From positions 1 through 64,000 of the forward strand of contig CAZNSX010000009.1 of NCBI GenBank assembly GCA_964575845.1: a stretch of 64,000 nucleotides of DNA. The letters are read 5' to 3'. Position numbers and translations under genes: made by a program. Under the pieces are notes generated by a model, which saw only the letters and a list, made by a program, of their open reading frames with translations, did not search any database and was not told the origin of the DNA. Positions 8,540-17,057 of the stretch are shown one piece after another. Each line of letters opens with the position of its first letter. The stretch's first letter is position 1. The DNA is from CAZNSX01 sp964575845 (GTDB taxonomy: Bacteria > UBA8248 > CAZNSX01).

Positions 8540-9337
8540 TTAGGGAGAGAGCAGCTTCCTTTCTCGCAAGAGGACCTCTGCCCGCGCTAGCTCCCTGCGG
8601 GAGTTAACACCCAGGGCCGCCTCAGCCCTCCGCACCTTCAGGCCCAGAACCTTGAGCCCCCTCCGGGACGCTAGCTCCACGAGGTCGGTTAGGTATAGCT
8701 CGCGTTGGCGGTTATCTGGCCGAATTGCCTTCAGGTGGCTCATGAGGAAGGACGACTCAAAGCAGTAAGTGCCGGTGTTTATCTCTCGGATGCGGCGCTC
8801 TCGAGGAAGCGCATCGGCCTCCTCCACTACACGGAGGACCCTTCCCCGCTCATCCCTGATGATACGGCCATATCCCTTAGGGGAAGACGGTTCCGCCGTC
8901 AGCAGCGCAAGGCTCGCGCCGCTGCTGCGGCGTCTCCCTATGAGGGCCCTTAAGGTGCCGACCTTCAGGAGGGGGACATCGCCCGAGAGGATGAGGAGGT
9001 CGCCCCCGAAGCCCCTCAGCCTCCCACAGGCGAGCTTCACCGCATGGCCCGTCCCGAGCTGCCTCCTCTGAAGGACGAACTCGGGTCTAGCCCCCTTACT
9101 CCCCGCGGCAAACCATCTCCGGCAGGCTTCTCTTACCCTTCCCGCACCGTGTCCCACAACCACCAGGAGGCGCTCCGGGCGGCAGCCTGCAGCGAGCTCC
9201 AGCACGTACTCCAGCATCGGGCGGCCGCCCAAAGGGTGCAAGACCTTCGGCAGTTCAGAGTGCATGCGCACCCCGCGACCCGCCGCCAAGACGATTGTGG
9301 CAAGAGGGCGGGGCGAGTTCCCCCCTCTCCCGCCCAT
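8540..9337 (-). CDS. GlmU N-terminal-like nucleotidyltransferase (uridylyltransferase domain only)
   Basis: A 265-residue sugar-1-phosphate nucleotidyltransferase. The signature LAAGRGVRMHSELPKVLHP matches the pyrophosphorylase half of classical bacterial GlmU (LAAGxGTRMxSxLPKVLH), and ILSGDVPLL supplies the metal-binding aspartate. VLQRRQLGTGHAV matches the conserved Q-x-x-x-x-G-T-x-H element. No beta-helix acetyltransferase domain follows, so it is half of a GlmU. It would make UDP-GlcNAc from UTP and GlcNAc-1-P. It follows the pseudo-NtrC gene by 5 bases, so it belongs to that upstream unit rather than to the glmS unit. Confidence 0.87.
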   Translation of the reverse strand: MGGRGGNSPRPLATIVLAAGRGVRMHSELPKVLHPLGGRPMLEYVLELAAGCRPERLLVVVGHGAGRVREACRRWFAAGSKGARPEFVLQRRQLGTGHAVKLACGRLRGFGGDLLILSGDVPLLKVGTLRALIGRRRSSGASLALLTAEPSSPKGYGRIIRDERGRVLRVVEEADALPRERRIREINTGTYCFESSFLMSHLKAIRPDNRQRELYLTDLVELASRRGLKVLGLKVRRAEAALGVNSRRELARAEVLLRERKLLSP

Positions 9338-9342
9338 GGGCC

Positions 9343-10701
9343 TTATCCCCTGCCGGTCCGGCCGAGTCCCAGCTCCTTCAGCTTTCGCCTCAGGGTGTTG
9401 CGGTTAAGGCCCAGGATGCTTGCCGCCCTCAGCTGGTTCCCGCCCGTCTTCTCCATGACCAGTTTGAGAAGGGGCTTCTCAACACTCCTCATGGCTATGT
9501 CGTAGAGAGACCCGTCCACCGAGGGGTCCATCCGCCTGACCACCTCACCCCACCTCCTTAAGAGGAGGGACTCCAAGTCGAGGCTCTTCTCTTCCGCCGC
9601 GAGATGGCGAGCTTCGATGAGGTCGGTGGGGGAGAGGAAAAAGGCCCTTCCCAAGACCCTCGCCAGCTCATCCGTATTCTCCACCCAGGAGCTATCGCTC
9701 AGCGCCTTAGCGGCCTCAGGGGAAAGTCTCCTGGGAGGAGAGCCCAGCTTGAAGGAGAGCTCCCTCAAGATGAATTGCGCGAGGTCGGGAATGTCTTGAC
9801 GCCTCTCCTTGAGGGGAGGAAGCTCGATGACATTAGCCGTAAGCGCTTGCAGGAGTTCGCCCCCTAGCGATTTCCTTCGAGCCTTGGCTTGCCGACAGAG
9901 ATGGCAGCCGCCCAGAATCCTAACCTTCGGGAAAGTCTTCTTAGAGAAGACTGAAAAAAGCTTTCGCTGCTGTTCCTTCCCAAAAAAACAAATATGGTTG
10001 AGTAATAACGTGCCTCCCAGTTCCCAAGGATAGGCTTTCCTCCTCTCTTTTGAACCGGCAAAGAGGAGCTGGCCCTGCTCTCCGCTCTGGGGGGATGAGC
10101 AGTCAAAAGAGCGGTAGCCGCCTGCGCTCTGGGGGCTTAACAGATGGATGGCCCGCGCGGCCCACTCCCGCTCGGCCGCTGCCTCCCCGATGATGAGCCC
10201 ATGGCCTTCATCGAGGGCCACCCGTCGGATAGAGGCTCTTATCTGCTGGGAAGCTCGGCTTCGCCCGGGAAATCCCTCTCCCCCCAGCGCCTCCTTCTGC
10301 TCCTCCAGGACCCAAGCTCTCTCAAGGGATAGAGCGCACCGGACGCTTACGCGCTCCGCCATAATTTCCACTTCCTCTGCATCTATGGGCTCCAGGAGGT
10401 AGCCGAAGGCTCCCCCCCGCAATGCGGCCAAGGCCGAGGGCCTGGCCGTAGGGGTTACCGTCACAACTATGAACCCGGCAAGCTCAACCGCCTCTTCCCG
10501 ACGCAGCTCCCCCCGGAGGGTGGTCCAGGAGTGCTGGCTGAGGGGCACGAGGGCTATGGTGTACCCCCCAAGCCCCAAAGACCTGAGATCCTTGGGGTCA
10601 TCGGAGACCGTGAATTGAACCTCACGCTCCCTCAAGGCATGCGAGAGCCGCTTGGTTCTTTCGTCAGGACGGCCGAAATAAAGGATACGGCTGGGGCTCA
10701 C
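9343..10701 (-). CDS. degenerate NtrC-family protein (pseudo-receiver, inactive AAA+ domain, Fis-type HTH)
   Basis: A 452-residue protein with the full NtrC layout: receiver-like domain (1-120), AAA+-like central domain (145-365) and a Fis-type helix-turn-helix at the end (AASILGLNRNTLRRKLKELG). The functional motifs are gone. The phospho-acceptor region reads IALVPLSQHS and the receiver lysine is replaced in YLLEPID. The Walker A position reads GEAAAEREW instead of GESGTGKE, the GAFTGA loop is missing, Walker B is GGTLLLNHI instead of GGTLFLDEI, and WPGNVREL is WVENTDEL. It probably cannot hydrolyse ATP or activate sigma-54, but it can still bind DNA. GTG start with GAGGGGGAGG upstream. It may regulate the adjacent amino-sugar genes (inference). 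Confidence 0.85.
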   Translation of the reverse strand: MSPSRILYFGRPDERTKRLSHALREREVQFTVSDDPKDLRSLGLGGYTIALVPLSQHSWTTLRGELRREEAVELAGFIVVTVTPTARPSALAALRGGAFGYLLEPIDAEEVEIMAERVSVRCALSLERAWVLEEQKEALGGEGFPGRSRASQQIRASIRRVALDEGHGLIIGEAAAEREWAARAIHLLSPQSAGGYRSFDCSSPQSGEQGQLLFAGSKERRKAYPWELGGTLLLNHICFFGKEQQRKLFSVFSKKTFPKVRILGGCHLCRQAKARRKSLGGELLQALTANVIELPPLKERRQDIPDLAQFILRELSFKLGSPPRRLSPEAAKALSDSSWVENTDELARVLGRAFFLSPTDLIEARHLAAEEKSLDLESLLLRRWGEVVRRMDPSVDGSLYDIAMRSVEKPLLKLVMEKTGGNQLRAASILGLNRNTLRRKLKELGLGRTGRG

Positions 10702-10774
10702 GGCCTCCCCCTCAGCCCATGCCCGCTGGATGATAGAAGGGTTCTGCTCTTTTTTGAACTTGGCGAGAGGCGCT

Positions 10775-11110
10775 CTAAGCGCCGGTCGTGAAGATGAACC
10801 CTGTGGGTCCGCTCTCGATAAGCTCCACCGTCTGCCCCACGCGGGCCTCCCCCTCCCCGGGTTCGAGCACCCGGCCTGTCACACGGGCACCTCCCTCTAG
10901 CTCCACAATTGCCAGGAGGTAAGGCGTTTTATCCTTAAAGAGCTCAGTGCCGAGGTGCACTCGGGTAAAGGAGTAAATAGTGCCCCGTCCGGCCAGTTCC
11001 ACGGGGCTGAAATCAGAGTTTCCGCAGGCGGGACAAAAAAACTTCCGCTGAATCGTCGCATGACCGCACTGGCTACACCTAAAACCCGCGACGGTAAGCC
11101 CAGGCGCCAT
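10775..11110 (-). CDS. DUF35-type Zn-ribbon/OB-fold protein, thiolase partner
   Basis: A 111-residue protein with an N-terminal rubredoxin-like zinc ribbon (CSQCG and CPACG, about residues 13-33) and an OB fold (YSFTRVH, YLLAIVELEGGARVTGRVL). This is the DUF35/OB_aCoA_assoc family. Family members associate with thiolase-like or HMG-CoA synthase enzymes and are thought to help channel acyl-CoA substrates. The gene lies directly after a SCP-x-type thiolase with 14 bases between, which is the usual pairing. Confidence in the family is high. The exact substrate is unknown. Confidence 0.87.
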   Translation of the reverse strand: MAPGLTVAGFRCSQCGHATIQRKFFCPACGNSDFSPVELAGRGTIYSFTRVHLGTELFKDKTPYLLAIVELEGGARVTGRVLEPGEGEARVGQTVELIESGPTGFIFTTGA

Positions 11111-11124
11111 AGGTATTCCTTATC

Positions 11125-12285
11125 TCAAAAACCGCGCTTAAGGATGGTGACGACGCAGGTTGCCCCCGAGCCACCGATGTTGTGGGCGAGCCCTACCTCC
11201 GCGCCCTCCACTTGGCGCTTCCCCGCCTCGCCCCGAAGCTGAAGGGCGACATCGGCAATCTGAGCCACCCCGGTGGCGCCCACAGGGTGCCCCTTGGACT
11301 TGAGACCCCCGCTGGTATTGACCGGAATGGAGCCCCCCAAGGCGGTTATCCCCTCACGGGCAGCCCTGCCGCCTTCGCCCTTGGGCATGAAGCCCAGGTC
11401 CTCGATGGCTACGATCTCGGCTATGGTGAAACAATCGTGAACCTCGGCCACATGCATGTCCCCGGGGCCAAGGCCTGCCATGCTGTAGGCGAGCTCGGAG
11501 GCCCTAACGGTGGAATCCAGGCGCGTGATGTCATCCTTCTCATCCATGGCGAACCAGTCTGAGGCTTGGCCGAACCCAATGATGTCAACGGGCTTCTCGT
11601 GGCGCTCGCGGGCACGCTCACCTGCACAGAGCACGAGCGCGGCGGCCCCGTCGCTGATCAGGGAACAGTCGAAAAGGCCCAGGGGCTCCGCCACAGGCCT
11701 TCCCTGGAGGGCCTGCTCCAGAGTGATCTCCTTTTGCATGTGTGCCTTGGGGTTCAGAGCGCCGTGGCGGTGGTTCTTGACTGCCACCGCCGCCAGATCC
11801 TCCTTAGTGGTTCCATACTGATACATGTGACGGGTGGCCACCATGGCAAAAAGCGAGGGAAATGTGGCCCCGGCGCTCACCTCAAGCTCCCAATCCCCGG
11901 CACAGGAGAGGATCTGGGTCACTCTGGACGTTTCGGCGCTTGTCATCTTTTCCACGCCGCCCACCAGAACCGTATCGTATGCCCCCGAGGCGATGGCGAA
12001 GATCCCCTGGACGAAGGCCGCCGCGCTCGAGGCGCAGGCCCCCTCCACCCGGGTGCAGGGTATGCGTTTGAGTCCGATCTTGGACGCCACGAAGGGGGCC
12101 AAATGATTTTGGTTGACGAAGCTCTCCGCGGCAAAATTTCCCAGGTAGAACGCCTGAACCTCTTCCTTGGATATGCCTGCATCGCCCATGGCCTCAAGGC
12201 AGGCCTGGCCCGCAAGCTCCCCCACGGACTCCTTGAGAATACCGAAGCGGGTGACCCCGATACCTACTATGGAGACAGGACGCAT
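11125..12285 (-). CDS. SCP-x-type thiolase (acetyl-CoA acetyltransferase family)
   Basis: A 386-residue thiolase-fold enzyme. The nucleophile region is EGACASSAAAF, with Cys at about residue 84. A downstream histidine lies in VHDCFTIAE, and the C-terminal GGLKSKGHPVGATG carries the catalytic His. It lacks the second catalytic Cys motif of classical biosynthetic thiolases in its usual form, which is typical of the SCP-x/lipid-transfer group. It would condense or cleave acyl-CoA thioesters in the cytoplasm together with the DUF35 protein encoded next. The physiological pathway cannot be read from this locus. Confidence 0.88.
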   Translation of the reverse strand: MRPVSIVGIGVTRFGILKESVGELAGQACLEAMGDAGISKEEVQAFYLGNFAAESFVNQNHLAPFVASKIGLKRIPCTRVEGACASSAAAFVQGIFAIASGAYDTVLVGGVEKMTSAETSRVTQILSCAGDWELEVSAGATFPSLFAMVATRHMYQYGTTKEDLAAVAVKNHRHGALNPKAHMQKEITLEQALQGRPVAEPLGLFDCSLISDGAAALVLCAGERARERHEKPVDIIGFGQASDWFAMDEKDDITRLDSTVRASELAYSMAGLGPGDMHVAEVHDCFTIAEIVAIEDLGFMPKGEGGRAAREGITALGGSIPVNTSGGLKSKGHPVGATGVAQIADVALQLRGEAGKRQVEGAEVGLAHNIGGSGATCVVTILKRGF

Positions 12286-12330
12286 GGAGTGGCTCCTCGA
12301 GAGAACCCAGGGGCTCTCCCTTCCCTTAAG

Positions 12331-12627
12331 CTATGATTTGGCTTCGGTAGCAACCTTGGGGGCTTCCCCCTTCTTCTTAGGCTTCTCGACCGATGCTCCC
12401 TTGGAGTGACCCTCCCCCTTCTCCTCAGACACGGTCTTCTTTCTGGACTCCGAAGCGTAGTCGGTCGCGTACCACCCCGATCCCTTGAGGACGAAAGAGG
12501 TTTGAGAGATGAGACGCCGCAAGCGCCCCCCGCAACGCTCACATCTCTTAAGGGGGCGGTCTTTTATCTTCTGGAGCACTTCAAACTGGTAACCGCAATT
12601 CTCGCACTCATACTCATGAATAGGCAT
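12331..12627 (-). CDS. FmdB-family zinc-ribbon protein
   Basis: A 98-residue protein starting MPIHEYECENCG, the hallmark of the FmdB/CxxC_CxxC_SSSS family. Two C-x-x-C pairs (CENCG and CERCG) form a small zinc ribbon and are followed by FVLKGSGWYATDY. The lysine- and glutamate-rich tail is disordered. The start is set at the internal ATG (12625-12627) with GGGAGGA at 12641-12647, because upstream in-frame codons lack family similarity. It was named from a formamidase regulator, but the function of most members is unknown. Confidence 0.88.
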   Translation of the reverse strand: MPIHEYECENCGYQFEVLQKIKDRPLKRCERCGGRLRRLISQTSFVLKGSGWYATDYASESRKKTVSEEKGEGHSKGASVEKPKKKGEAPKVATEAKS

Positions 12628-12662
12628 CTGTGGTCGATACTCCTCCCAACCGTTCCAGTAGC

Positions 12663-13577
12663 CTACCTGACGAAGGTGAGCCACTTGAGGTAGGCTTCAT
12701 CCTCCCCTTGAACCACCTGGAAGAAGGCTTCCTGCAGGCGCTTGGTGATCGGGCCCGGCGCCTCCTCCCCTATCCCTCTTCCGTCCACCTCCCTGATCGG
12801 CGTTACCTCCGCGGCGGTGCCCGTGAAGAAGGCTTCATCGGCAATATAAAGCTCATCCCTACCGAAATCCTGTTCTTTGACCTCTAGCCCCTGCTCTCGG
12901 GCCAGCTCGATGACCGAGCCGCGGGTTATGCCCTCCAGGACAGAGTGGAGGAGCGAGGTCTTCAGATAACCATCTCTTACGATGAAGATGTTCTCCCCCG
13001 AGCCCTGTGCCACCATGCCGTTCGGGTCGAGCATCAGGGCTTCGTCATACCCTTGGTTGATTGCCTCAAGTTTTGCAAGCTGGGACACCGCATAATTTCC
13101 CGTGACCTTCGCCTTTGTCATGTTGGTGTTGAGATGGTGGCTGGTGTAGGAGGACACCTTCACCCGGATTCCCGAATTGATACCCTCCTCACCGAGATAC
13201 GCCCCCCAAGGCCACACGGCCACGGCACACCTTATGGGGATTCCCCGATGGTTGACCCCCATCTCCCCGTAACCGATATATATGAGGGGCCGGATGTAGC
13301 ACTCCTCCATACGGTTTGCCTTGATTGTGTCGAAGATGGCCTGGGTCATCCGCTCTTGGCTGAAAGGAGGCTTCAGGCCCACGATGTGGGCTGAGCCATA
13401 AAGGCGCCTCATGTGCTCTTCCAGTCGGAATATGGCGGAACCAAGCCTTGTCTTGTAGCACCTGATTCCCTCGAAGACGGCCAGCCCGTAATGAAGGCTA
13501 TGGGTAAGGATGTGAACCTTGGCCTCCTCCCACGGGACCAACTCCCCATCCATCCATATCTTTTCAACCTCTTTCAA
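12663..13577 (-). CDS. ilvE: branched-chain amino acid aminotransferase
   Basis: Fold-type IV PLP enzyme for the last step of Ile, Leu and Val synthesis, transferring the amino group from glutamate. At 304 residues it has the normal length. It begins IWMDGELVPWEEAKVHILTHSLHYG. VTGNYAVSQLAK contains the PLP-binding lysine region, and EVTPIREVDGRGIG marks the C-terminal phosphate-binding region. The start is TTG (13575-13577) behind GGGGAGAG. Its stop lies about 35 bases upstream of the FmdB start on the same strand. Confidence 0.95.
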   Translation of the reverse strand: MKEVEKIWMDGELVPWEEAKVHILTHSLHYGLAVFEGIRCYKTRLGSAIFRLEEHMRRLYGSAHIVGLKPPFSQERMTQAIFDTIKANRMEECYIRPLIYIGYGEMGVNHRGIPIRCAVAVWPWGAYLGEEGINSGIRVKVSSYTSHHLNTNMTKAKVTGNYAVSQLAKLEAINQGYDEALMLDPNGMVAQGSGENIFIVRDGYLKTSLLHSVLEGITRGSVIELAREQGLEVKEQDFGRDELYIADEAFFTGTAAEVTPIREVDGRGIGEEAPGPITKRLQEAFFQVVQGEDEAYLKWLTFVR

Positions 13578-13752
13578 GCTCTCTCCCCTCTAAGCGCGGG
13601 CATTGAGAGGAAACCGACCGCTTTGCCCCCACGAATTTCGTGGCAAGACGCCAAACTGTCATCGGGATGCGAAAACCTAGCACAAAGCCCCCTTCTCTGC
13701 AAGGGAAAATTGCTGCCCCGCCAGCTCCGCCCAACGCTCCTTTTCTTTCATG

Positions 13753-14682
13753 TCAGTGGACAGGGTCAACTATAGGGCGTCCCCTCTTTGAGGGAGTACG
13801 GAAAGAGCGAGGTTTGGAAGGAATTTGGCTGAGAGGCCCCAGGTCCGGCCCGAGGCCTGATAGAATGGAATGGGCCGTGCCCCGGGGAGCCCTCTGAAAA
13901 TTCAAAATTTCACCCAGGCTTTCAAAACCCAAAGACTTCAGCATGCCGAGGAGCATAAGAAAAATTTCCCCCGCCGCGCGGGCATCGCCAAGGGCGCGGT
14001 GCCTCTCCCTGATGGTTACCCCTAAACGGTCGGCCAGGGCGTCGAGACTGTAGCCCTTCATCCCTGGAAGAAGGCGTTGGGCCAATCGATGGGTACAAAG
14101 GAAGGGACCCTCGACACTCCGTCCAAGGGTCTCTTGAGCATAGTGATTGAGAAAGCGCAGGTCAAAGTGGGCGCAGTGTCCGACGAATACCACCCCCTCA
14201 AGGCGGCGAAAAACCTCAGGAAGGACATCCCCCAGACCGGGTTTATCGGCTACCATGGAATCCGTGATGCCGGTGAGCCTGACCACGCTCCAGGGGATAT
14301 ATCGTCCGGGATTGACAAGGGTTTGGAAGCTCTCGACAACACTGCCGCCTTGAAGGATAATAACCGCAACTTCGGTTATTCTGTGCGAAGGAGGCCGCCC
14401 CCCGGTAGTCTCCAGATCGACCACTGCGAACTTAAGGAAAGATAGAGGAGAATCTTTGCCCTCGCATTCAGCCGCCCGCCATCTACCCCCGCCTTCCGGC
14501 ATAAATGCGGGGTCATTCCTTAAGATGGGCTCGAGGATGTTACGGCTGAGGGAAGATTTTATCCGCGACGCCTTGAAGAGTTTCTGGGCCAGCTGCTGGC
14601 AACTTAGAGCCCCACCCTCCTCTTTCAAGAGCTGATATATTCTATCTCTCATAAGCTCGGGCCGAGAGGCCGGAAGGTCCAA
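13753..14682 (-). CDS. DEDDh 3'-5' exonuclease (DnaQ-like) with N-terminal winged-helix domain
   Basis: Residues ~85-255 form an RNase T/DNA polymerase III epsilon-type exonuclease: VVDLETTG (Asp89, Glu91), GHCAHFDLRFLN and HRALGDARAAGEIF supply the DEDDh residues. The first ~70 residues are a winged-helix-like module (RDRIYQLLKEEGGALSCQQL). The usual DnaQ has no such domain. The start is uncertain: TTG at 14680-14682, or ATG ten codons later. It is expected to trim or proofread DNA or RNA ends. It could be a repair exonuclease rather than the replicative epsilon subunit. It is divergent from the cyclase gene. Confidence 0.85.
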   Translation of the reverse strand: MDLPASRPELMRDRIYQLLKEEGGALSCQQLAQKLFKASRIKSSLSRNILEPILRNDPAFMPEGGGRWRAAECEGKDSPLSFLKFAVVDLETTGGRPPSHRITEVAVIILQGGSVVESFQTLVNPGRYIPWSVVRLTGITDSMVADKPGLGDVLPEVFRRLEGVVFVGHCAHFDLRFLNHYAQETLGRSVEGPFLCTHRLAQRLLPGMKGYSLDALADRLGVTIRERHRALGDARAAGEIFLMLLGMLKSLGFESLGEILNFQRAPRGTAHSILSGLGPDLGPLSQIPSKPRSFRTPSKRGRPIVDPVH

Positions 14683-14893
14683 ATCGCCGGACGAATGAAA
14701 AATTTCAGTACTTCAAAATTTAATAATGGCATAAACTTTCCTTTCTTTCAACCGCTTCTTCCGTCATCCCTTATCTAACCATCTGAAAGGAACGGCCTTT
14801 AGATTTGCAAAGACAGCTCCCTTCGCTTAAGATACTCTTGAATTTTAAGCTTTTTCGAAATTTAAGAAATCATGAAGGGAGGTAAAGCGCGGC
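14683..14893. promoter_or_regulatory. AT-rich divergent intergenic region between the exonuclease and cyclase genes
   Basis: A 211-base region, visibly richer in A and T than its surroundings, from which both neighbours are transcribed outward. On the plus strand TTGCAA (from about 14804) followed after 17 bases by TAAGAT is a possible promoter. GGGAGG lies about 11 bases before the cyclase ATG. No perfect promoter was found for the minus strand. Confidence 0.35.
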
Positions 14894-15598
14894 ATGAAGA
14901 TAGGCAAAGTCATCGACATCTCACAGCCCATCGCCAACAAGATGACCGTTCATCCCGTCCATCCCAAGCCCATGATCTGGCAGTACCTCAGCCACGAGGA
15001 ATGCAAGGGGTTGGAGGCCTTCCGGGGGGTGACCTTCCAGACGAAGATGCTCCTCATGAATGACCATACGGGAACCCACATCGATGCCTTCTGTCACTTC
15101 GACCCTGACCCTAAGGCCGAGAGCATCCATGAGATGGACTTAGGGCTTTTCATGGGAGATGCCGTGTGTATCGACATAAGCCATCTGCCCGAGAATGAAT
15201 ACGTGACCCTTGACCAGCTAAAGGACGCTGTAGCGAGGAGCGGGGTTGAGATGACGCGGGGAGATATAGTTCTCTTTCACACGGGCATCTATGAGCGCCA
15301 CAAGGGGAGCCCCGAGTACGCCACCAGGCATCCGGGGTTTAGTGAGGAGGCGTGGCGCTGGCTATGCGAGCAGGGGATGAAGAATGCTGGGGTGGATAAT
15401 GTAAGCCCTGATGGCTACTTCGATAATTCCTACCCCTGCCACCGGGTTTCCCGAGCGTTCGGCATAACCCACATGGAGAACTTCTGCAACCTCGATAAGC
15501 TCGTGGGAAAGCGCTTCACCTTCATAGGCCTCCCCCTGAAGCTCGTGGGAGCCTCGGGCTCTCCCATAAGAGCTGTGGCAATTTTGGATGAGGAGTGA
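14894..15598 (+). CDS. cyclase-family metal-dependent hydrolase (kynurenine formamidase-like)
   Basis: A 234-residue protein of the cyclase/KynB superfamily (PF04199). The metal-binding signature HTGTHIDAFCHF is present around residues 60-71, with a further DISHL and the late LVGASGSPIRAVAIL. Family members hydrolyse amide or cyclic bonds, such as N-formylkynurenine or isatin. There are no tryptophan-degradation genes here, so the substrate is open. The start is ATG with GGGAGG upstream. It is likely a single-gene unit, since the next gene begins 344 bases downstream. Confidence 0.85.
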   Translation: MKIGKVIDISQPIANKMTVHPVHPKPMIWQYLSHEECKGLEAFRGVTFQTKMLLMNDHTGTHIDAFCHFDPDPKAESIHEMDLGLFMGDAVCIDISHLPENEYVTLDQLKDAVARSGVEMTRGDIVLFHTGIYERHKGSPEYATRHPGFSEEAWRWLCEQGMKNAGVDNVSPDGYFDNSYPCHRVSRAFGITHMENFCNLDKLVGKRFTFIGLPLKLVGASGSPIRAVAILDEE

Positions 15599-15942
15599 GG
15601 GAAGGAGAGCATTTATCGTCAAATTTCAGCCGGTTGCGGGAGTCGTGGCAGAAAATCCATCCCCCGGCCCGGGCGGAAGCTTATCCCAGAGCTTCTATTG
15701 GCCCGGCCCAGTAGTGACGGAGACCGGAGCCATGAAGGCTGGGCTTTTCCCTGTTGCTTCTCCCCTAATCTGAGCGTTCGCGTTCTTATAGGCTTGGTTT
15801 GATCGGACGGGTCTTCCGGGGAGAGTCCACCGGGGGAGGGTTCTTGTTTTGCTCCCTTCTTTCTGATATCCTTGAATTGAGATCCCCATTTGGCTCTATA
15901 TTTTCCAGGGAAAATATCCTGATAGCCTAAGGAGAAAGCGCG
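15599..15942. other. 344-base intergenic region upstream of tatA
   Basis: No credible reading frame was found on either strand. The second half becomes AT-rich toward the tatA start, with TTGAAT and TATATT 19 bases apart as a weak promoter candidate. AAGGAGA precedes the GTG start of tatA. No strong terminator hairpin with a T-run was seen after the cyclase gene. Confidence 0.3.
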
Positions 15943-16323
15943 GTGTTTGGCGGCGGGATAGGAATGACCGAGCTTCTGGTTATCTTCGTGATCGCGCTCC
16001 TGGTCATCGGCCCCAAGAAACTCCCCGAGCTGGCTCGAAGCCTAGGCAAGGGCTTAGGGGAGTTCAAGCGTGCTACCAGCGACTTGAGGGATTCCCTCGA
16101 GCTCGAAGAAACTAGCACCGACCTTGACGACTACTTCAGGGAAGCGGGGGAGGAGGATGAAAGCGGCGGCGGCGATACCCAGCAACCCGAGCTTCCCTTT
16201 GGAGAGGAGGTGAGCGAAGCACCCTCAGCGCAGGAGGAGGAGCGCCCTTCGCCCCAGCCTCCTGAAGCTTCCCAGAAGGAGGAGCCCGGGAGTCATGGCT
16301 CCCCAGAGGCAAAGCCCCTATGA
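15943..16323 (+). CDS. tatA: Sec-independent protein translocase subunit TatA/TatB
   Basis: A small membrane protein of the twin-arginine translocase. The GTG start gives MFGGGIGMTELLVIFVIALL, a short N-terminal transmembrane helix. The conserved hinge GPKKLPELARSLGKGLGEFK and an amphipathic helix follow. The remaining ~70 residues are acidic, Ser/Pro/Glu-rich and probably disordered. At 126 residues it is longer than a minimal TatA, so it could also serve as TatB. No second Tat A/B gene is nearby. The stop overlaps the tatC start by four bases (ATGA). Confidence 0.93.
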   Translation: MFGGGIGMTELLVIFVIALLVIGPKKLPELARSLGKGLGEFKRATSDLRDSLELEETSTDLDDYFREAGEEDESGGGDTQQPELPFGEEVSEAPSAQEEERPSPQPPEASQKEEPGSHGSPEAKPL

Positions 16324-17057
16324 GCGATGAAGCCCGGATGCCCTTCACAAAGCATCTGGAGGAGCTCCGGACGCGGCTCATCATCATCTTCATCGGCGTG
16401 GGGGTTGGCTTCGGAATCTGTTATTATTCCTCCTCTTTCTTGGTTTGGATTCTGCAGAGGCAGCTGGGGGAGAAGCTCGTCTTTCTCTCTCCCACCGAGG
16501 CTTTTTTCACCCGCATGAAGATCGGTCTATTTGCGGGCATCTTTCTTTCCATGCCCCTCACCCTGCACCAGCTCTGGCTTTTCGTGATGCCAGGACTTCT
16601 TGAGCGGGAACGAAAGCACACCCTTCCCTTCGTCATCTTCGGGACTATTTTCTTCGTCATAGGCGCGAGCTTCGCTTATTTCCTCATCCTTCCCTATGGC
16701 CTCAAGTTCCTGCTCAGCTTCGCCACCCCGCTGCTCGTCCCTCAGATCGCCTTCGGCTATTACGTATCCTTTGCCTTCAAGCTCATGTTCGCCTTCGGCC
16801 TTGTTTTCGAGATGCCGCTTGTGACCATATTCCTGGTGAAGCTGAACATCATCGATGTCGAGTTCCTCACCCGGAACCGTAAGTACTTCGTCGTCCTGGC
16901 CTTCATCATTGGGGCCATCCTGACCCCGCCCGACGTCTTCACCCAGGTGATGATGGCTGGGCCCCTTTTAGGCCTCTATGAGGTGAGCATCTGGGTCGCC
17001 AAGGGGATGAGAAAAAAGGCTGAAGAAGAGGAGGAAGATGAAGATGTCGAGGAGTAA
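16320..17057 (+). CDS. tatC: Sec-independent protein translocase subunit TatC
   Basis: A 245-residue polytopic inner-membrane protein that recognises twin-arginine signal peptides. The N-terminus reads MPFTKHLEELRTRLI, the conserved HLEELR cytosolic motif. Six hydrophobic helices follow, with SPTEAFFTRMK and LPFVIFGTIFFVIG in the expected places, and the characteristic ATPPDVFTQ-like ILTPPDVFTQ near the end. The tail is Glu-rich. Paired with tatA by a four-base overlap. The pyrF start lies inside its last codons. Confidence 0.96.
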   Translation: MSDEARMPFTKHLEELRTRLIIIFIGVGVGFGICYYSSSFLVWILQRQLGEKLVFLSPTEAFFTRMKIGLFAGIFLSMPLTLHQLWLFVMPGLLERERKHTLPFVIFGTIFFVIGASFAYFLILPYGLKFLLSFATPLLVPQIAFGYYVSFAFKLMFAFGLVFEMPLVTIFLVKLNIIDVEFLTRNRKYFVVLAFIIGAILTPPDVFTQVMMAGPLLGLYEVSIWVAKGMRKKAEEEEEDEDVEE

